A stretch of DNA of 64,000 bases from the NCBI RefSeq assembly GCF_003610255.1, contig NZ_RAPS01000001.1, forward strand, positions 5,146,001-5,210,000, read 5' to 3'. This document shows, one piece after another, positions 1 to 7,435 of this stretch. How positions within the stretch are numbered: the first letter of the stretch is position 1; every line of letters starts with the position of its first letter. The notes beneath the pieces were generated by a model that saw only the letters and a list, made by a program, of their open reading frames with translations, was not told the DNA's origin and searched no databases. The stretch comes from Streptomyces sp. TLI_171. Lineage in GTDB: Bacteria > Actinomycetota > Actinomycetes > Streptomycetales > Streptomycetaceae. The position numbers were made by a program, and so were the translations under genes.

Positions 1-201
1 ACCCGAGCCGGTCCGCCCCTCCAACAGCCCCTCGGCGATGAGGACTTCCTGCGCCCGCTGGAGCACGTTCGCCCCCACGCCGTAGCTCTCCGCCAACTGC
101 GCCCGGGACGGCAGCCGTTCGCCGACCGCCCATTCGCCGGCCGTCACCCGGCGGCGCAGATGGTCCGCGATGCGCAGGTACGGCGGGTCCAGTGAGGGCA
201 T
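1..201 (-). CDS. GntR-family transcriptional regulator (partial, N-terminal part)
   Basis: Only the first 67 codons lie in the window; the rest runs off the left edge. The visible protein begins MPSLDPPYLRIADHLRRRV and continues through a typical GntR winged helix-turn-helix, including the family signature 'GERLPSRAQLAESYGV' and a recognition-helix segment ending in 'EGLLEGRTGSG'. The ATG at 201 is preceded at 7 bp by GGGAG. GntR proteins are DNA-binding repressors or activators whose C-terminal domain senses a small molecule; that domain is missing here, so the subfamily cannot be given. It is divergent from the unknown gene pair at 341-975 and probably controls it and itself through the AT-rich repeats between them (inference). 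Confidence 0.8.
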   Translation of the reverse strand, partial: MPSLDPPYLRIADHLRRRVTAGEWAVGERLPSRAQLAESYGVGANVLQRAQEVLIAEGLLEGRTGSG

Positions 202-259
202 CTGGCATCTCCCGGCGGAGGGCGAGACCTGCCGGTTGCGACAGGTCGGGTGATTCAGG

Positions 260-292
260 TTGACAATCTAATGCATCAGGTGGAATCTAATG
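260..292. promoter_or_regulatory. Divergent promoter region with a 9-bp direct repeat, candidate GntR operator
   Basis: AATCTAATG occurs at 265-273 and again at 284-292, a 19-bp period, in an AT-rich island. TTGACA at 260-265 with AATCTA at 284-289 (18-bp spacer) forms a plausible sigma-HrdB-type promoter for the rightward pair, so the second repeat overlaps the -10. Read on the other strand, the TAGATT at 270-265 could serve the leftward regulator. A repressor bound at both repeats would block transcription both ways. Operator role is inference. Confidence 0.5.
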
Positions 293-340
293 ACTTAGCT
301 TTACTTTGCGTGATCGGCTGACCTCGGGGAGAGGCGTGGC

Positions 341-586
341 GTGCGAACCACCAGGGTGTTCGAGCTGGCATCCAGGCTCGCCGCAGCCACCGGAGCAGAA
401 GCCCGGATCCACCGCCTCCCCGGCGGCACCTTCCGGATCGAAGCCACCCTCCCCGGGGAACCCGACGACCACGACCACCTGGCGGTCCTCCACGTCCTCG
501 GACAGGCCGACCGCTTCGGACACAGCTACACCGACCGAACCCACACCGTCTGGGCCGAATTCGACCCACCCCAGGAGCCGCCGTGA
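341..586 (+). CDS. Small protein of unknown function (81 aa)
   Basis: Not recognised. The GTG start is supported by GGGGAGAGG 7 bp upstream. The 81-residue product is acidic and soluble, with no signal peptide or membrane segment. An N-terminal helix (FELASRLAAATG) is followed by a beta-like stretch (GTFRIEATL), a His/Asp cluster (DDHDHLAVLH) and a final strand, which suggests a small alpha/beta fold. It overlaps the next gene by 4 bp (GTGA), so the two are almost certainly translationally coupled. They lie opposite a GntR regulator, so a regulator-controlled two-gene cassette is likely. No function can be assigned. Confidence 0.6.
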   Translation: MRTTRVFELASRLAAATGAEARIHRLPGGTFRIEATLPGEPDDHDHLAVLHVLGQADRFGHSYTDRTHTVWAEFDPPQEPP

Positions 587-975
587 AGACCACGCCGCCC
601 GGCTACACCGTGTCCATCGAGGACATCACCGCGCCGGCCACCTTCCTCTCCCTCGCCCACGCCCTCGGCTCCCTCTGGGAGACCCTCCGCACCCTCCCGC
701 TCGGCTGGACCCAGTACGAGGCCTACCGCTACTTCTTCGGCCCGGGCGCCACCACCCGCGCCGACGCCTTCCTCGCCCGCGACGGCCAGTTGACGCTCGG
801 CTTCGCCCTCCTCGGCCGCACCCGCCTCATCCGCGTCACCCCCACCACCACCGGGCCCCTCCACCTCGCCCCCACCGCCCTCCGCCTCCTCGACACTCCG
901 GACGTCGCAGCCCTCCGCCTCGACGGCCCCGACGACCGCTCCCCGGCGCCGTACCGCCCCCTGCGCGTGGCATGA
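583..975 (+). CDS. Hypothetical protein (130 aa), coupled to the preceding small gene
   Basis: Not recognised. The GTG start overlaps the stop of the upstream gene (GTGA at 583-586). The 130-residue product has aromatic-rich segments (WTQYEAYRYFFGPG near residues 46-59) and alternating strands, and no signal peptide or hydrophobic helix long enough to span a membrane. Codon third positions are strongly G/C, as expected of a real gene in this genome. Its only context is the partner at 341-586 and the GntR regulator. The pair might belong to an accessory cassette rather than the core chromosome, but no mobility gene is visible. Confidence 0.6.
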   Translation: MKTTPPGYTVSIEDITAPATFLSLAHALGSLWETLRTLPLGWTQYEAYRYFFGPGATTRADAFLARDGQLTLGFALLGRTRLIRVTPTTTGPLHLAPTALRLLDTPDVAALRLDGPDDRSPAPYRPLRVA

Positions 976-1055
976 CCACTGCCACCGCGCAACGACCGGG
1001 CGGCGCCCACCGATCACGACCGGCAGCCAACCGCTACGCGACCGGCCGTCGTCGA

Positions 1056-1087
1056 GGGCGTGGCCGCGGCAGCCGCGGGCGACGCCC
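1056..1087. terminator. Inverted repeat in the gap between the unknown pair and the minus-strand genes
   Basis: GGGCGT (1056-1061) pairs with ACGCCC (1082-1087) and the inner CCGCGGC pairs with GCCGCGG, giving a strong GC stem. It sits between the stop of the rightward pair (975) and the stop of the leftward gene (1247), where a bidirectional terminator is expected. There is no U-run, as is common in this group. Confidence 0.45.
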
Positions 1088-1246
1088 TGCGGGAGCGAGG
1101 AACGCCACGTAGCTGCGCAGCGCCCGGTCGGTGGCGGGAGGTTCCAACTGCGCGGCCGCCTGAGCTGCACGGTGCGAAGCGCACCTGGACGCCTACGCGG
1201 CATCGGCCTAGCGGGCCGCGCGGCCGCGCGGGGCGCTGACGGGGGG

Positions 1247-1468
1247 TCAGTCTGCCTGGGGGTCGGGGAAGGTCGGGAGGGTGAGGAAGACGACGCGGCG
1301 GGCGGGGCCTTCGCCGGTGGTGCGGATGCGGAGGCGCTGGCCGGGGCGGAGCAGGCGCAGGCCGCTGGCGTCGAAGGCGGGGGCGTCGAAGGGGACGGGA
1401 GTGCCGTCGTCGAGCAGGACCGAGCCCGAGCGGGTCGTGGGGTCGAAGGTGAACGCGGTGGCCTGCAT
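1247..1468 (-). CDS. Small OB-fold / cold-shock-domain-like protein (73 aa)
   Basis: The 73-residue product resembles the beta-barrel of cold-shock or S1-like nucleic-acid-binding domains: 'GSVLLDDGTPVPFDAPAF' recalls the glycine-rich first strands, and 'LRPGQRLRIR' recalls the basic strand that follows. The RNP motifs (KGFGF, VFVHF) of true Csp proteins are not present, so nucleic-acid binding is only inferred. The gene ends at 1247 and starts 17 bp beyond the stop of cofC, in the same orientation, so it is the downstream partner of cofC; the pair is probably cotranscribed. ATG at 1468 gives the best start; no strong ribosome site is visible. Confidence 0.6.
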   Translation of the reverse strand: MQATAFTFDPTTRSGSVLLDDGTPVPFDAPAFDASGLRLLRPGQRLRIRTTGEGPARRVVFLTLPTFPDPQAD

Positions 1469-1485
1469 GGCAGCAGCATAGAGCG

Positions 1486-2166
1486 TCAGAGCAGGGCGGC
1501 GGTGGCCGGGCCGAGGCCGAGGAGGCGGGCGGCGGCGAGGTCCTCGGGGGTGTCGACGTCCCGGCGCACGGACGGCACGTCGGAGAGGAGGAGTTCGGTC
1601 GCGCCGCCGCTCAGGTGGCGGTCCCGGGAGCCGGGGCCGAAGGCCGGCCGCAGGGGAGTGCCGGACAGCAGCACCGTCCCGGTGCCGGGGGCGTCGGCGA
1701 GGAAGGCCCGCCCGTGCGCGGGCACCGCGGCGAGGACGCGGGCGAGTTCGGTGGGCCGCAGCGCCGGCAGGTCCGCGGAGAGGGTGGCGACGGGGGAGCG
1801 GGGGTGGAGCCGGTGCGCGGTCGTGGCGCCGTGCGCGAGCGCGGGGTTGAGACCGCCGCCCGGCTCGTCGTCGAGGACGGCGGCACCCAGCGCGCGCAGC
1901 TCCCCGGCGGCGCGCGGGTCCTGAGTGACCACCAGTACCCGCCCGACCGCGGGGCAGGCCAGCGCGGCGGCCACCGTGTCGAGCGCGAACGCGAGGGCCA
2001 GTCGCGGTCGGAGCGCCCCGAGTGCGGCGAGCCTGCTCTTCGCCTCGGCGAGCGGTTTGACGGGGACGACGAGCGACCAGCCGAGCCGCAGCGCCGACCC
2101 GTCGGGCTGCGGCCGCCCCGGGGCGGTGGGCTCGACGGCGGTGGGGCGTACGGTGTCCTCTGTCAT
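1486..2166 (-). CDS. cofC: CofC/FbiD: 2-phospho-L-lactate (phosphoenolpyruvate) guanylyltransferase
   Basis: Transfers GMP from GTP to phosphoenolpyruvate or 2-phospholactate, giving the activated intermediate that CofD/FbiA joins to the deazaflavin Fo in coenzyme F420 synthesis (established for this family). The 226-residue reading shows the nucleotidyltransferase fold: VPVKPLAEAKSRLAALG near residue 34, 'GGGLNPAL' near 103, 'SADLPAL' near 130, 'FGPGSRDRH' near 176 and 'DVDTPEDL' near 203. Mycobacterial-type FbiD prefers phosphoenolpyruvate; the substrate cannot be told from this reading. An in-frame ATG nine bases upstream (2175) is an equally possible start; neither has a strong ribosome site. 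It is divergent from plsC. Confidence 0.88.
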   Translation of the reverse strand: MTEDTVRPTAVEPTAPGRPQPDGSALRLGWSLVVPVKPLAEAKSRLAALGALRPRLALAFALDTVAAALACPAVGRVLVVTQDPRAAGELRALGAAVLDDEPGGGLNPALAHGATTAHRLHPRSPVATLSADLPALRPTELARVLAAVPAHGRAFLADAPGTGTVLLSGTPLRPAFGPGSRDRHLSGGATELLLSDVPSVRRDVDTPEDLAAARLLGLGPATAALL

Positions 2167-2381
2167 CGGCGCCATTGTGGCGTCGGCCGGGGAGGCCTGG
2201 CCAGCGGTTCCGGGGCGCTCCCGGGGCGGCGGCCGGGCGGCTGGCGGCGGCGGTGGCCGCTCGACACAGGCTCGGCCCGCGGGTGAGACTGGTCGGCGCC
2301 GCCGAGCCGCAGGCCGGCCCCGGCGTGGAGAGACCGCGGTGCCGCGCAACGGGGGCGCCGCACGAATGAGGAGGAGCTGGG

Positions 2382-3194
2382 GTGGCCCGCCGCTCTAACG
2401 CCAGGTTCGGCAACGCCGACTACGGGATCTGGTACCGCTTCGCGGCGGTGCTCGTGAAGCCGGTGACCATCGCCCTGGCAAAGGCGGAGTGGCACGGCTG
2501 GGAGCACCTGCCGGAGGAGGGCGGGTTCATCGCCGCGGTGAACCACAACTCGGTGATCGATCCGGTGTTCTACGCCCACTGGCAGTACAACTCGGGCCGT
2601 CCGCCGCGGATCCTCGGCAAGTCCTCGCTGTTCTCGATCCCGTTCATCGGCTTCATGCTGCGCAAGACCGGCCAGATCCCGGTGTTCCGGGAGTCGACGG
2701 ACGCGGCCGAGGCGTTCCGCGCCGCGATCGACGCGATCAACCGGGGCCAGTGCGTGCAGTTCTACCCGGAGGGCACGCTCACCCGGGACCCGGAGCTGTG
2801 GCCGATGACGGGCAAGAGCGGCGCCGCCCGGGTCGCGCTGATGACGGGCGCGCCGGTGATCCCGGTGGCGCACTGGGGCGCGCACGAGATCATCCCGCCG
2901 TACGGCAGGGGCGCGAAGGGCGGCAAGGGCAAGTACCACCTGTTCCCGCGGCACCGGGTGGTGGTCGCGGCCGGCCCGGCGGTCGACCTGAGCAAGTACC
3001 AGGGCCAGGAGTTGACGGCCCAGGTGCTGCGGGACGCCACCGACGACATCATGGCGGCGATCACCGCGGTGCTGGAGGAGGTCCGCGGCGAGAGGGCCCC
3101 GGCCGAGCGCTACGACATGCGCAGGGCCGCCAAGGAGCGGGCCGCGGCCGCCGAGGCCAAGCGCGACCGGGCCGCCGAGGACGGTGGCAGGTGA
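2382..3194 (+). CDS. plsC: 1-acyl-sn-glycerol-3-phosphate acyltransferase (PlsC family)
   Basis: Acylates lysophosphatidic acid to phosphatidic acid in phospholipid synthesis at the membrane face. The 270-residue protein has the family HX4D catalytic motif at H55-D60 (NHNSVID), a second block with 'GKSSLFSIPFIG' near 79, and 'FYPEGT' at 127-132, the glycerol-phosphate-binding motif. The last 40 residues are charged and helical (RAAKERAAAAEAKRD). GTG at 2382 follows AGGAGGAG at 8 bp. It overlaps gpsA by 4 bp (GTGA), and gpsA makes glycerol-3-phosphate, the backbone that feeds this pathway, so the operon is functionally coherent. Confidence 0.93.
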   Translation: MARRSNARFGNADYGIWYRFAAVLVKPVTIALAKAEWHGWEHLPEEGGFIAAVNHNSVIDPVFYAHWQYNSGRPPRILGKSSLFSIPFIGFMLRKTGQIPVFRESTDAAEAFRAAIDAINRGQCVQFYPEGTLTRDPELWPMTGKSGAARVALMTGAPVIPVAHWGAHEIIPPYGRGAKGGKGKYHLFPRHRVVVAAGPAVDLSKYQGQELTAQVLRDATDDIMAAITAVLEEVRGERAPAERYDMRRAAKERAAAAEAKRDRAAEDGGR

Positions 3195-4192
3195 CCCGCT
3201 GCGCGGTGATGGGGACGGGCTCGTGGGGCACCGCCTTCGCGATGATCCTGGCCGACGCGGGCTGCGAGGTGACCCTGTGGGGCCGCCGGCAGGAGCTGGT
3301 CGACGCGATCGACCGGGACCACGTCAACCGGGACTACCTGCCGGACCTGACGCTCCCTCGGACCATCCGGGCCACCACGGACGCCGCCGAGGCGCTGGCC
3401 GGCGCGGAGTTCGCCGTGCTCTCGGTGCCGTCCCAGACGCTGCGCGAGAACCTCGCGCACTGGGCGGCGCTGATCGAGCCGCAGACGGTGCTGGTCAGCC
3501 TGATGAAGGGCATCGAGCTGGGCACCGCGAAGCGGATGAGCGAGGTGATCGAGGAGGTCGCGCAGGTCGCCGCGGAGCGCGTGGTGGTGGTCTCCGGCCC
3601 CAACCTGGCCGGCGAGATCGCCAACCGGCAGCCCGCCGCCACGGTCGTCGCGTGCACCGACGAGGAGGTCGCCAAGCGCTTCCAGAAGGCCTGCCACACC
3701 CCGTACTTCCGCCCGTACACCAACACCGACGTGGTGGGCTGCGAGCTGGGCGGCGCGGTGAAGAACGTGATCGGCCTGGCGGTCGGCATGGCCAACGGCA
3801 TGGGCCTGGGCGACAACACCAAGGCCACGCTGATCACCCGCGGGCTGGCCGAGACCACCCGGCTCGGGCTGCGGCTGGGCGCGGACGCGCACACCTTCGC
3901 GGGCCTGGCCGGGATGGGCGACCTGGTGGCGACCTGTTCCTCGCCGCTGTCCCGGAACAACACCTTCGGCACCAACCTGGGCCGCGGCATGACGGTGGCG
4001 GAGACCATCGCGGCCACCAGTCAGACCGCGGAGGGCGTGAAGTCCTGCGAGTCGGTGCTCGACCTGGCCCGCCGCAACGGCGTCGACATGCCGATCGTGG
4101 AGGCGGTGGTGGACGTGGTCCACCACGGCCGGCCGACCCAGGAAGTGCTGAAGGGACTGATGGCGCGTTCGGCCAAGCCTGAGCGCCGATGA
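3191..4192 (+). CDS. gpsA: Glycerol-3-phosphate dehydrogenase [NAD(P)+]
   Basis: Reduces dihydroxyacetone phosphate to sn-glycerol-3-phosphate for phospholipid synthesis in the cytoplasm. The 333-residue protein has an N-terminal Rossmann motif (GTGSWGTA, residues 8-15), the conserved 'LMKGIE' with K106, 'SGPNLAGEIA' near 135, the catalytic lysine region 'GGAVKNVIGLA' with K191, and 'GLAGMGDLVATC' near 238, all hallmarks of GpsA. GTG at 3191 lies inside the plsC stop (GTGA), giving translational coupling. ddl begins 30 bp after its stop. The neighbouring sequence GGTAGTCT at about 4206 may be a -10 for ddl. Confidence 0.96.
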   Translation: MTRCAVMGTGSWGTAFAMILADAGCEVTLWGRRQELVDAIDRDHVNRDYLPDLTLPRTIRATTDAAEALAGAEFAVLSVPSQTLRENLAHWAALIEPQTVLVSLMKGIELGTAKRMSEVIEEVAQVAAERVVVVSGPNLAGEIANRQPAATVVACTDEEVAKRFQKACHTPYFRPYTNTDVVGCELGGAVKNVIGLAVGMANGMGLGDNTKATLITRGLAETTRLGLRLGADAHTFAGLAGMGDLVATCSSPLSRNNTFGTNLGRGMTVAETIAATSQTAEGVKSCESVLDLARRNGVDMPIVEAVVDVVHHGRPTQEVLKGLMARSAKPERR

Positions 4193-4222
4193 CCGGAATC
4201 GGACGGTAGTCTCAAGGCCGAT

Positions 4223-5365
4223 ATGAGCATCGAACAGACCTCCCAGAACCAGGCGGCCAAGCCGCGCGTCGCGATCGTCTTCGGCGGCCGCAGCTCCGAG
4301 CACGGCGTGTCCGTGGTCACCGCCGCCAGCGTGCTGCGGTCGATCGACCGCAGCAAGTACGAGGTGCTGCCGATCGGCATCACCCACGAGGGCCGCTGGG
4401 CCCTGGTCGGCGACGAACCCGCCCGGATGGCCATCACCGACGGCCGGATGCCGGACGTCGACCAGGTCGCCGAGTCCACCGAGGGCCAGGTGGCGCTGCC
4501 CGCCTCGCCCGGCAGCCGCGAGGTGGTGTGGAGCGGGCCCGGCGCCGCGCCGAAGGTGCTCGGCGAGGTCGACGTGGTGCTGCCGCTGCTGCACGGCCCC
4601 TGGGGCGAGGACGGCACCCTGCAGGGTCTGCTGGAGCTCTCCGGGGTGCCGTACGTGGGGTCCGGCGTGCTGGCCTCCGCGGTCGGCATGGACAAGGAGT
4701 TCACCAAGCGGGTCATCGAGTCGCTCGGCCTGTACGCGGGCGAGTACACGGTGCTCAAGCCGCGCGACTGGCAGTCCGAGGCCGGCCGCGCCGCCGCCCG
4801 GGAGCGGATCGCCGCGCTCGGCCTGCCGCTGTTCGTCAAGCCCTGCCGGGCCGGCTCCTCGATCGGCATCACCAAGGTCAAGGACCTCGCCGACCTGGAC
4901 GCCGCGATCGACGAGGCCCGCCGCCACGACCCGAAGGTGATCGTGGAGAAGGGCGTCGAGGGCCGCGAGATCGAGTGCGGCGTGCTGGAGTTCGAGGACG
5001 GCCCGCGCGCCTCGGTGGCCGCCGAGGTGCTGGTCGACGCCGACTTCGAGTTCTACGACTTCGAGGCCAAGTACATCGACTCCTCCGAGGTGCAGATCCC
5101 GGCCCGGCTGACCGACGCCGAGCAGGCCGAGATCCGCCGGCAGGCCGTCGAGGTGTTCGAGGGCCTCGGCTGCGAGGGCCTGGCCCGGGTCGACTTCTTC
5201 CTGCTGGCCGACGGCCGGTGGATGGTCAACGAGATCAACACCATGCCCGGCTTCACCCCGATCTCGGCCTACCCCAAGATGTGGGAGGCCACCGGCGTGC
5301 CCTACGCCGAGCTGATCGACCGCCTGCTGGCGGCCGCGCTGCGCCGCTCCACCGGCCTGCGCTAG
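4223..5365 (+). CDS. ddl: D-alanine--D-alanine ligase
   Basis: Joins two D-alanines using ATP to make the dipeptide end of peptidoglycan precursors. The 380-residue length fits the Ddl family. The N-terminal domain contains 'VAIVFGGRSSEHGVS' near residue 16; the ATP-grasp domain has 'PLLHGPWGEDGTLQG' near 118, 'LPLFVKPCRAGSSIGITKV' near 200, and the C-terminal metal-binding 'MVNEINTMPGFT' near 335. The chromosome neighbour gpsA is 30 bp upstream. The residue giving D-Ala versus D-lactate preference cannot be read with certainty, but there is no vanH or vanX nearby, so a housekeeping role is most likely. It converges on the DUF3515 gene with only 7 bp between stops. Confidence 0.96.
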   Translation: MSIEQTSQNQAAKPRVAIVFGGRSSEHGVSVVTAASVLRSIDRSKYEVLPIGITHEGRWALVGDEPARMAITDGRMPDVDQVAESTEGQVALPASPGSREVVWSGPGAAPKVLGEVDVVLPLLHGPWGEDGTLQGLLELSGVPYVGSGVLASAVGMDKEFTKRVIESLGLYAGEYTVLKPRDWQSEAGRAAARERIAALGLPLFVKPCRAGSSIGITKVKDLADLDAAIDEARRHDPKVIVEKGVEGREIECGVLEFEDGPRASVAAEVLVDADFEFYDFEAKYIDSSEVQIPARLTDAEQAEIRRQAVEVFEGLGCEGLARVDFFLLADGRWMVNEINTMPGFTPISAYPKMWEATGVPYAELIDRLLAAALRRSTGLR

Positions 5366-5372
5366 CGGTCGG

Positions 5373-5915
5373 CTAGGAGGCGTTCTCCAGGCATCCCGAG
5401 TCGGCCGTCCCGCCAATGGTGGGGACGGCCGACCGGATCGCGTCGGTGAGCGAGCTGAGCGGGTCCGCGTAGTTCGGGTAGGCGCCCGCCGGGACGTGCA
5501 CCTCCACGTACGCCTTGCGCAGCGCCGTGACGAACAGGTAGCCGCCGCTGCCGTCCTCGCCCATGCCCCAGGCCACCTCGTTCACGCAGGGGCCCTGCCG
5601 GTTCGGGTCGTCGTCCAGGTACCCGGGGCGCTCGACCCCGCAGCTCAGCACGGTGCGCGGGGAGGACGCCCAGGCCGCGGTGTACGGCGAGGCGGGGGAC
5701 GGGTCCTGCCGGTCGTGGCCGAGCACCGTGCCGGGCAGCTTCGCGTCCAGCGCGGCGCAGTACCGCGCGACCTCCGCGGTCGGGGTCGGCGGGGCCACGT
5801 CGGGTTCGCCGCTCCAGGCCGTGAGCAGCCACGCCGTGCAGCCCAGCAGGGCGGCCGGCGGCGCCAGCCAGCGCACCGGAGCGGGCAGTCGGGTCAGCAG
5901 GTCGCGAGGGGGCAC
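5373..5915 (-). CDS. DUF3515 family membrane-anchored protein
   Basis: The 180-residue protein has an N-terminal membrane segment (WLAPPAALLGCTAWLLTAW, about residues 16-34) and a predicted extracytoplasmic domain with four cysteines (RYCAAL, LSCGVER, GPCVNEV, SGCLENAS), which may form disulphides outside the cell. 'AWGMGEDGSGGYLFVTALRKAYVEVHVP' type content, split around residues 115-145, matches the actinobacterial DUF3515 family, whose function is unknown. The cysteine at residue 25 is within the hydrophobic run, and no clear lipobox is seen. GTG at 5915 has no strong ribosome site. The position next to ddl is typical of the order in streptomycetes. Confidence 0.8.
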   Translation of the reverse strand: MPPRDLLTRLPAPVRWLAPPAALLGCTAWLLTAWSGEPDVAPPTPTAEVARYCAALDAKLPGTVLGHDRQDPSPASPYTAAWASSPRTVLSCGVERPGYLDDDPNRQGPCVNEVAWGMGEDGSGGYLFVTALRKAYVEVHVPAGAYPNYADPLSSLTDAIRSAVPTIGGTADSGCLENAS

Positions 5916-5934
5916 CCGACGATGGTAGTGGCCC

Positions 5935-6168
5935 CTACAGGCGCACCACCGGACAGGTCAGGGTGCGGGTGATGCCCTCCACCTGCTGGACCTGGGCGAC
6001 CACCAGGCGGCCCAGCTCGTCGATGGACTCGGCCTCGGCCCGGACGATCACGTCGTACGGACCGGTGACGTCCTCGGCGGTGAGCACGCCGGTGATCTTG
6101 GCGATGGACTCGGCGACCGCGGTGGCCTTGCCCACCTCGGTCTGGATCAGGATGTACGCCTGCACCAC
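5935..6168 (-). CDS. Lrp/AsnC-type ligand-binding (RAM) domain protein, no DNA-binding domain
   Basis: A 77-residue protein that is only the RAM domain of Lrp/AsnC regulators: 'VQAYILIQTEVGKATAVAESI' is the first beta strand and helix, and the C-terminal 'VEGITRTLTCPVV' is the typical last strand. The helix-turn-helix half is absent. Stand-alone RAM proteins form oligomers that bind amino acids and can modulate full-length Lrp proteins (family knowledge). GTG at 6168 follows TGGAGG at 6 bp; a second in-frame GTG at 6165 is also possible. It is divergent from thiL with about 165 bp between starts. Its partner regulator is not in this window. Confidence 0.85.
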   Translation of the reverse strand: MVQAYILIQTEVGKATAVAESIAKITGVLTAEDVTGPYDVIVRAEAESIDELGRLVVAQVQQVEGITRTLTCPVVRL

Positions 6169-6332
6169 GGTGGACCTCCAGGCGGCTGGGGTGGGGGAGT
6201 TGCTGACCGGCAGTCTGATCACCACGCTACCGCGCGACAGCCGGGACGGGGGAGACCTCGGCGGGCCCGGAAGGCGTACGCTGCGCCCGGGGGCGCACCC
6301 CAACGACACGTGGAACGCGGGAGGACGGGCTG

Positions 6333-7300
6333 ATGCAGGGGACCGTGGGCGAGCTCGGCGAGTTCGGGCTCATCCGGGAGCTGACCGCACGGCTGCCGAT
6401 GACGCCGGCGGTGGAGCTCGGGCCCGGCGACGACGCGGCCGTGGTCAAGGCCCCGACGGCCGGGTGGTCGCCACCACCGACGTGCTCATCGAGGGCCGGC
6501 ACTTCCGCCGCGACTGGTCCACCGCGTACGACGTGGGCCGCAAGGCCGCCGCGCAGAACCTCGCCGACGTGGCCGCGATGGGCGCCGTCCCCACCGCCCT
6601 GCTGCTCGGCCTGGTCGCCCCCGCCGACCTGCCCACCACCTGGGCCACCGAGCTGATGGACGGGCTGCGCGACGAGTGCCAGGTGGCCGGCGCGACCGTG
6701 GTCGGCGGCGACGTGGTGCGCGGCGACACCATCACGCTGGCCATCACCGCGCTCGGCGACCTCAAGGGCCGCCGCCCGGTGGTGCGGTCCGGCGCGCAGG
6801 TCGGCGACGTGGTCGCGGTGACCGGCTGGCTGGGCTGGTCCGCCGCCGGGCTGACGGTGCTGCAGCGCGGCTTCCGCTCCCCGCGCGCCTTCGTCGAGGC
6901 CCACCGCCGCCCCGAGCCGCCGTACCACGCCGGCCCGGCCGCCTGCGACCTCGGCGCCACCGCGATGGTCGACGTCTCCGACGGCCTGGTGGCCGACCTC
7001 GGGCACGTGGCCCGGGCCAGCGGCGTCGACATCGACCTGCGCGCCGCCGACTTCGACGTCCCCGCGCAGATGGCCGACATCGGCCAGGCCGTCGGCGTCG
7101 ACCCGCTGGTCTGGGTGCTCTCCGGCGGCGAGGACCACGCGATCGTGGCGACCTTCCCGCGCAGCGTCCAACTCCCGGCCCGCTGGCGGGTGATCGGCGA
7201 GGTCGCCCGGCCGGCCCGGGCCGGCCGCGGCGGCGTGGTCACCGTGGACGGCGCGCCCTGGGACCGCACCGCGGGCTGGGACCACTTCGCCGGCGAGTAG
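6333..7300 (+). pseudogene. thiL: Thiamine-monophosphate kinase ThiL, interrupted by a one-base frameshift
   Basis: ThiL phosphorylates thiamine monophosphate to the active cofactor thiamine pyrophosphate. The N-terminal frame from ATG 6333 (ribosome site GGGAGG) reads MQGTVGELGEFGLIRELTAR... to 'GPGDDAAVVKAP', the Mg-ATP-binding start of ThiL. From about 6455 the family sequence continues only in the +1 frame: 'DGRVVATTDVLIEGRHF', then 'DVGRKAAAQNLADVAAMGA', 'VVGGDVVRGDT', 'MVDVSDGLVADLGH' and 'LSGGEDHAIVATF', ending at 7300. Adding one C to the CCCC run at 6451-6454 restores a full-length protein of about 322 residues. Either an assembly error in a homopolymer or a real recent mutation; thiD being intact favours an error. 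Confidence 0.85.
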
Positions 7301-7435
7301 CCCGCGGCCCTGGTGGCTACCGGGCGGTACGGCGCCGACCGCGTAGTGTTGCGCCTGTCGGGCGGACCGGCAGCGTCGACGGTCCGGTCCACCTACGTAC
7401 GCGGGGCGCGTCCCCCGGAGCAGGAGCACAGCCAC

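Noticed and set aside
5963..6440. Long plus-strand open frame running into thiL from upstream
   Set aside because: It overlaps the Lrp-domain gene on the other strand and has no ThiL-like content before the frameshift point; it is open by chance in GC-rich DNA.
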